NCBI RefSeq assembly: GCF_013359735.1 | Contig: NZ_JABFMX010000003.1 | Coordinates: 124,001 to 188,000 of the forward strand | DNA: 64,000 nt | Source: Arthrobacter sp. C9C5 | GTDB lineage: Bacteria > Actinomycetota > Actinomycetes > Actinomycetales > Micrococcaceae | Reading direction: 5' to 3' | Shown here: positions 60,811 to 64,000 of the stretch, in pieces | Layout: every line of letters begins with the position of its first letter | Numbering within the stretch: position 1 is the first letter of the stretch | Made by a program: the position numbers and the translations under genes | Notes under the pieces: generated by a model | The model's database searches: none | The model's input: the letters and a program-made list of their open reading frames with translations, nothing else | Told to the model about the DNA's origin: nothing

Positions 60811-62034
60811 CTAGTCGAACCAGGGATCCAGTCCGTAGAGCGGGAAAACTTCCTTGCGGGTGGCCATCACGGTGCGGTCCACCTCGTCGTTGGGGTCGAA
60901 CCCGACCTCCCAGGAACGCCACCAGAGATCGACGTCGTCGCCCATCACCGTAGGCGGTTCGACACCGTACTTGGCGCCGTACTTTTCCTGCACATAGTGC
61001 CGCCAGTCCTCGGGGACGGCGGTCCGCAGCGGGACCGGGCGCCCGGCGGCGATCGCGATCAGGTGGCTCCAGGAGCGCGGGACCACCGTGATCACGTTGT
61101 AGCCCCCGCCGCCGGTGGAGATCCAGCGGTTCTCGCAGTAGCGGGCCGCGAGGTTGCCGATCGCCGTGGCGGCCTCCCGCTGACCGTCCACGCTGATGTT
61201 CAGGTGCGTCAGCGGATCCAGGCGGTGCGAGTCACAGCCATGCTGGCTGACGATGACCTCCGGCTCAAAGGCTCCCACCAGCTGCGGAACGATCGCGTGG
61301 AAGGCCCGCAACCAGCCGGCATCCCCGGTCCCGGCCGGGAGCGCCACGTTCACGGCGCTGCCCTGGGCGTTCGGGCCGCCGATCTCGTTGGCGAAGCCGG
61401 TGCCCGGGAACAGCGTCAGCCCGGTCTCGTGCAGCGAGATCGTCAGCACCCTCGGATCGTCCCAGAAGATGCTCTGCGTTCCGTCGCCGTGGTGCGCGTC
61501 GACGTCGACATACACCACCCGTTGCACGCCGCCGTCGAGCAGCCGCTGGATGGCCAGGGCGGCGTCGTTGTAGATGCAGAAGCCGCTGGCCCGCTCGCGG
61601 GAGGCGTGGTGCATGCCGCCGCCGAAGTTCACGGCCCGGACCGCGCTGCCGTCCAGGATGGCGGCGGCCGCCAGCAGGGAGCCGCCAGCCAGCCGCGCAC
61701 TGGCCTCGTGCATGCCGGCGAAGGCCGGGTCGTCTTCGGTGCCGAGGCCGCGTTCCAGGTCCGGGGTGTCCGGGTCGGCACTGACGCGGCGGACGGCGGC
61801 GACATATTCCGCGCTGTGCACGGCTTCCAATTCCTCGTCGGTAGCCACCGAGGGGGCCGCCACGCTGACGTGGTCCAGGTCCAACAGTCCCAGGCTGCGG
61901 GCCAGCCGTGCGGTGAGTTCCATCCGTTCCGGCGCCATCGGGTGGCTGTGGCCGAAGTTGTAGGCCGTCATGGCAGAGTCCCACACCACCGTCGTCGGCA
62001 GGGCGGTCTGGGCGAGTCCGGGCAGGAAGGTCAT
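60811..62034 (-). CDS. acuC: Acetoin utilization protein AcuC, histone deacetylase fold
   Basis: A 407-residue class I deacetylase-like enzyme. Zinc and charge-relay residues appear in MHHASRERASGFCIYND, DVDAHHGDGTQ, and SQHGCDSHRLDPLTHLN; the loop HPMAPERMELTARL is conserved. In Bacillus AcuC deacetylates and activates acetyl-CoA synthetase. A link with the pta-ackA pathway is possible but distant. ATG 62034 is preceded by TAGCCT. Confidence 0.92.
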   Translation of the reverse strand: MTFLPGLAQTALPTTVVWDSAMTAYNFGHSHPMAPERMELTARLARSLGLLDLDHVSVAAPSVATDEELEAVHSAEYVAAVRRVSADPDTPDLERGLGTEDDPAFAGMHEASARLAGGSLLAAAAILDGSAVRAVNFGGGMHHASRERASGFCIYNDAALAIQRLLDGGVQRVVYVDVDAHHGDGTQSIFWDDPRVLTISLHETGLTLFPGTGFANEIGGPNAQGSAVNVALPAGTGDAGWLRAFHAIVPQLVGAFEPEVIVSQHGCDSHRLDPLTHLNISVDGQREAATAIGNLAARYCENRWISTGGGGYNVITVVPRSWSHLIAIAAGRPVPLRTAVPEDWRHYVQEKYGAKYGVEPPTVMGDDVDLWWRSWEVGFDPNDEVDRTVMATRKEVFPLYGLDPWFD

Positions 62035-62041
62035 CAATCAC

Positions 62042-62047
62042 AGGCTA
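62042..62047 (-). promoter_or_regulatory. Putative -10 box, leaderless acuC
   Basis: Minus-strand TAGCCT lies 7 nt before ATG 62034. Confidence 0.4.
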
Positions 62048-62085
62048 CCGGAGCGCACCGCCCCGATCCCCGTCCTTGCGCGGAA

Positions 62086-62091
62086 TATAGT
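62086..62091 (+). promoter_or_regulatory. Putative -10 box of trkH
   Basis: TATAGT in GGAATATAGTGG, about 45 nt before the ATG. Unlike many neighbours this gene has a normal leader, with GAGGAC as a possible ribosome site. Confidence 0.4.
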
Positions 62092-62136
62092 GGTTTACTA
62101 CTGAAGGACGCCGTTTCAACCGAGGACAAGCCGCAC

Positions 62137-63570
62137 ATGACGCAAAGCCAGTCGAGGTCACCGAGCCCGGCCAGCTGGCACCCCGGCCAGCCGGAGCGCG
62201 AGGGCCTGTGGATCTTCACCCGGTTGCGCGACTTCGTCGACGACATCGCCAACACCTCCCCGGCCCGCCTGGCCGTGTCCGCCTTCGTCGTGGTCGTCCT
62301 GATCTTCACCACCCTGCTCTCCCTGCCGGTATCCTCGGCCGCGGGGCAGCCGACGCCCTTGCACCAAGCCCTCTTCACCGCTGTGTCCGCCGTGTGCGTG
62401 ACCGGGCTGACCGTTGTTTCCACGGCCGTGCACTGGTCCTTCTTCGGCCAGCTCGTGATCCTGGTCGGCATCTTCGTCGGCGGCCTCGGTACCCTGACCC
62501 TGGCGTCGCTGCTGGCACTGATGGTCAGCAAGAAACTCGGTGTCCGCGGCAAGCTCATCGCCCAGGAGGCCATGAACAACGCGGGCCGCCTGGGCGAGGT
62601 GGGCACCCTGCTGCGGATCGTCATCGTCACGTCCGTGGTCATTGAGGCAGCCTTGGCCGCGGCCCTGATTCCGAGGTTCCTGGCGCTGGGCGAAAGCGTC
62701 GGCCAGTCGGTCTGGCACGGCGTCTTCTACTCCATTTCCGCGTTCAACAACGCGGGCTTCACGCCGCATTCGGACGGCATCGTGCCGTACGAAACCGACC
62801 TGTGGATCCTGATTCCGCTCATGATCGGCGTCTTCCTCGGCAGCCTAGGCTTCCCGGTCGTCATGGTGCTGCAGCAGAACGGCCTGAACTGGAAGAAATG
62901 GAACCTGCACACCAAGCTGACCATCCAGGTCTCGCTGATCCTGCTGGCCGCGGGCACCGTGCTCTGGGGGCTGATGGAGTGGGAAAACATGCGCACCATC
63001 GGCGGCATGAGCCTGGGCGACAAGCTCACGCACTCGCTCTTCGCCTCCGTGATGACCCGCTCGGGCGGCTTCAACCTGGTGGACCAGAACCAGATGGACT
63101 CCACCACCATGCTGCTGACCGACGCGCTGATGTTTGCCGGCGGCGGCTCGGCGTCGACCGCCGGCGGCATCAAGGTGACCACCATCGCGGTGATGTTCCT
63201 GGCCATCATCGCCGAGGCCCGCGGCGACGCGGATGTGAAGATCTACGGCCGCACCATCCCGGAGGGCACCATGCGGGTGGCCATCTCGGTCATCGTCGCC
63301 GGTGCCACCCTGGTGGCGGTCTCGGCCCTGCTGCTGCTGCAGATCAGCGGCGCGTCGCTGGACCGGGTGCTGTTCGAAACGATTTCCGCGTTCGCCACCG
63401 TGGGCCTGAGCACCAACCTGAGCGCCGAACTGCCCCCGGCCGGCGTCTATGTCCTCACCGTCCTGATGTTTGCCGGCCGCGTCGGCACCGTCACCCTCGC
63501 CGCTGGGCTGGCCCTGCGCCAGCGCAGCCAGTTGTACCACTACCCGGAAGAGAGACCGATCATTGGCTAG
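62137..63570 (+). CDS. trkH: Potassium uptake channel subunit TrkH/KtrB
   Basis: A 477-residue four-fold repeat K+ transporter. Each selectivity-filter glycine is visible: SAVCVTGLTV, SAFNNAGFTP, MTRSGGFNL and SAFATVGLST. The membrane span matches the KtrB/TrkH superfamily; its length is closest to KtrB. A long frame upstream is a shadow of acuC; ATG 62137 is chosen. The TrkA gene overlaps its end, so a complete Trk/Ktr system is encoded. Confidence 0.93.
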   Translation: MTQSQSRSPSPASWHPGQPEREGLWIFTRLRDFVDDIANTSPARLAVSAFVVVVLIFTTLLSLPVSSAAGQPTPLHQALFTAVSAVCVTGLTVVSTAVHWSFFGQLVILVGIFVGGLGTLTLASLLALMVSKKLGVRGKLIAQEAMNNAGRLGEVGTLLRIVIVTSVVIEAALAAALIPRFLALGESVGQSVWHGVFYSISAFNNAGFTPHSDGIVPYETDLWILIPLMIGVFLGSLGFPVVMVLQQNGLNWKKWNLHTKLTIQVSLILLAAGTVLWGLMEWENMRTIGGMSLGDKLTHSLFASVMTRSGGFNLVDQNQMDSTTMLLTDALMFAGGGSASTAGGIKVTTIAVMFLAIIAEARGDADVKIYGRTIPEGTMRVAISVIVAGATLVAVSALLLLQISGASLDRVLFETISAFATVGLSTNLSAELPPAGVYVLTVLMFAGRVGTVTLAAGLALRQRSQLYHYPEERPIIG

Positions 63571-64000
63571 TTCCTCAGGCGCCGTCAACCGTCCCGCCCA
63601 CAATGCGCCCGTGCTGGTCATCGGGCTGGGCCGCTTCGGCGCGTCCACCGCAGAGCAGCTAGTGAAGCAGGGCCGCGAGGTGCTGGCCATCGAACGCGAT
63701 CGGAACCTCGTGCAGAAGTGGGCCAGCGTGCTGACCCACGTGGTGGAGGCCGACGCGACCAACATTGACGCCCTCCGCCAGCTCGGCGCGCAGGAGTTCA
63801 GCTCCGCCGTCGTGGGCGTGGGCACCTCCATCGAGTCATCGGTGCTGATCACGGTCAACCTCGTGGACCTCGGCATCGAGCACCTCTGGGTGAAGGCGAT
63901 CACGCCCTCGCACGGCAAGATCCTGACCCGCATCGGCGCCAACCACGTGATCTATCCGGAGGCCGACGCAGGGGTCCGTGCCGCGCACCTCGTCTCCGGC
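63563..64000 (+). CDS. trkA: Potassium uptake regulator TrkA/KtrA, 3' truncated by window end
   Basis: The first 146 codons of a RCK-type NAD-binding subunit: VLVIGLGRFGASTAEQL, EVLAIERDRNLVQKW, VVEADATNIDALRQLG and KAITPSHGKILTRIGANHVIYP. It starts at TTG 63563, 8 bp inside trkH; GTG 63617 would cut off the N-terminus. It gates TrkH in response to nucleotide. It runs off the window. Confidence 0.9.
   Translation, partial: MASSSGAVNRPAHNAPVLVIGLGRFGASTAEQLVKQGREVLAIERDRNLVQKWASVLTHVVEADATNIDALRQLGAQEFSSAVVGVGTSIESSVLITVNLVDLGIEHLWVKAITPSHGKILTRIGANHVIYPEADAGVRAAHLVSG

Noticed and set aside
60751-62136. Long open extension that would fuse 462 residues to the front of TrkH
   Set aside because: It is antisense to acuC, whose deacetylase motifs are intact. 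TrkH has its own promoter and start.

Overview
The window is high-GC, gene-dense actinobacterial chromosome. GTG and TTG starts are frequent, stops and starts overlap as ATGA, GTGA or TAATG, and there are no plasmid, phage, IS, tRNA or rRNA genes. Gene content fits a Micrococcaceae member of the Arthrobacter/Pseudarthrobacter kind: menaquinone genes, a ResB/CcsB cytochrome c maturation operon, a paa phenylacetate regulon, LAXTG surface anchoring, LGFP-repeat cell-wall proteins and ribosomal protein bS22. Genus assignment is inference from gene content, not from a marker sequence.

Layout. 0-9.7 kb: two tandem LytR-CpsA-Psr (LCP) proteins, the first with an internal deletion, then one tight operon of a multi-PAS hybrid histidine kinase, a lone receiver, an Hpt-receiver protein, a membrane-anchored HEAT-repeat protein and a processive GT2 glycosyltransferase. 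This reads as a signal-controlled polysaccharide synthase. 9.8-15.5 kb: an S9 oligopeptidase, then a two-gene unit of a two-repeat, leader-like protein and a PqqD-domain/M50 membrane metalloprotease. 15.9-20 kb: a GNAT acetyltransferase and pta-ackA. 20-35 kb: phenylacetate catabolism (paaI, paaK, TetR regulator, paaZ, a second thioesterase, paaH, enoyl-CoA hydratase, thiolase) in several transcription units that share a 22-bp operator. These are interrupted by a surface trypsin-like protease, a lacI remnant, a DUF4397 protein and a tyrosine phosphatase. 35-42 kb: CsbD, dienelactone hydrolase, an amino-acid permease, a lipoprotein with an LGFP L,D-transpeptidase, a CPBP protease and a VOC protein.

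42.5-57.2 kb is a core block whose neighbourhood resembles that of other actinobacteria: menB-menE-menA, DUF4229, PLDc_N, then phosphatase-tlpA-ccdA-resB-ccsB on the other strand, followed by yceI, membrane proteins, rex, glutaredoxin, a HAD phosphatase, bS22 and an excisionase-like HTH protein. 57.3-64 kb: DAHP synthase with an aromatic leader peptide, an FMN alpha-hydroxy acid dehydrogenase with a GntR-type operator, an ArsR regulator, AcuC and the start of a TrkH-TrkA potassium uptake operon that runs off the end.

Two genome-style signals recur. About sixteen genes have a TANNNT-like hexamer 6-7 nt upstream of the start codon, as expected for leaderless transcripts. Several intergenic gaps carry long palindromes with related arms. 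The best candidates for an undescribed system are the phosphorelay-HEAT-GT2 operon and the leader-like protein plus PqqD-M50 pair.
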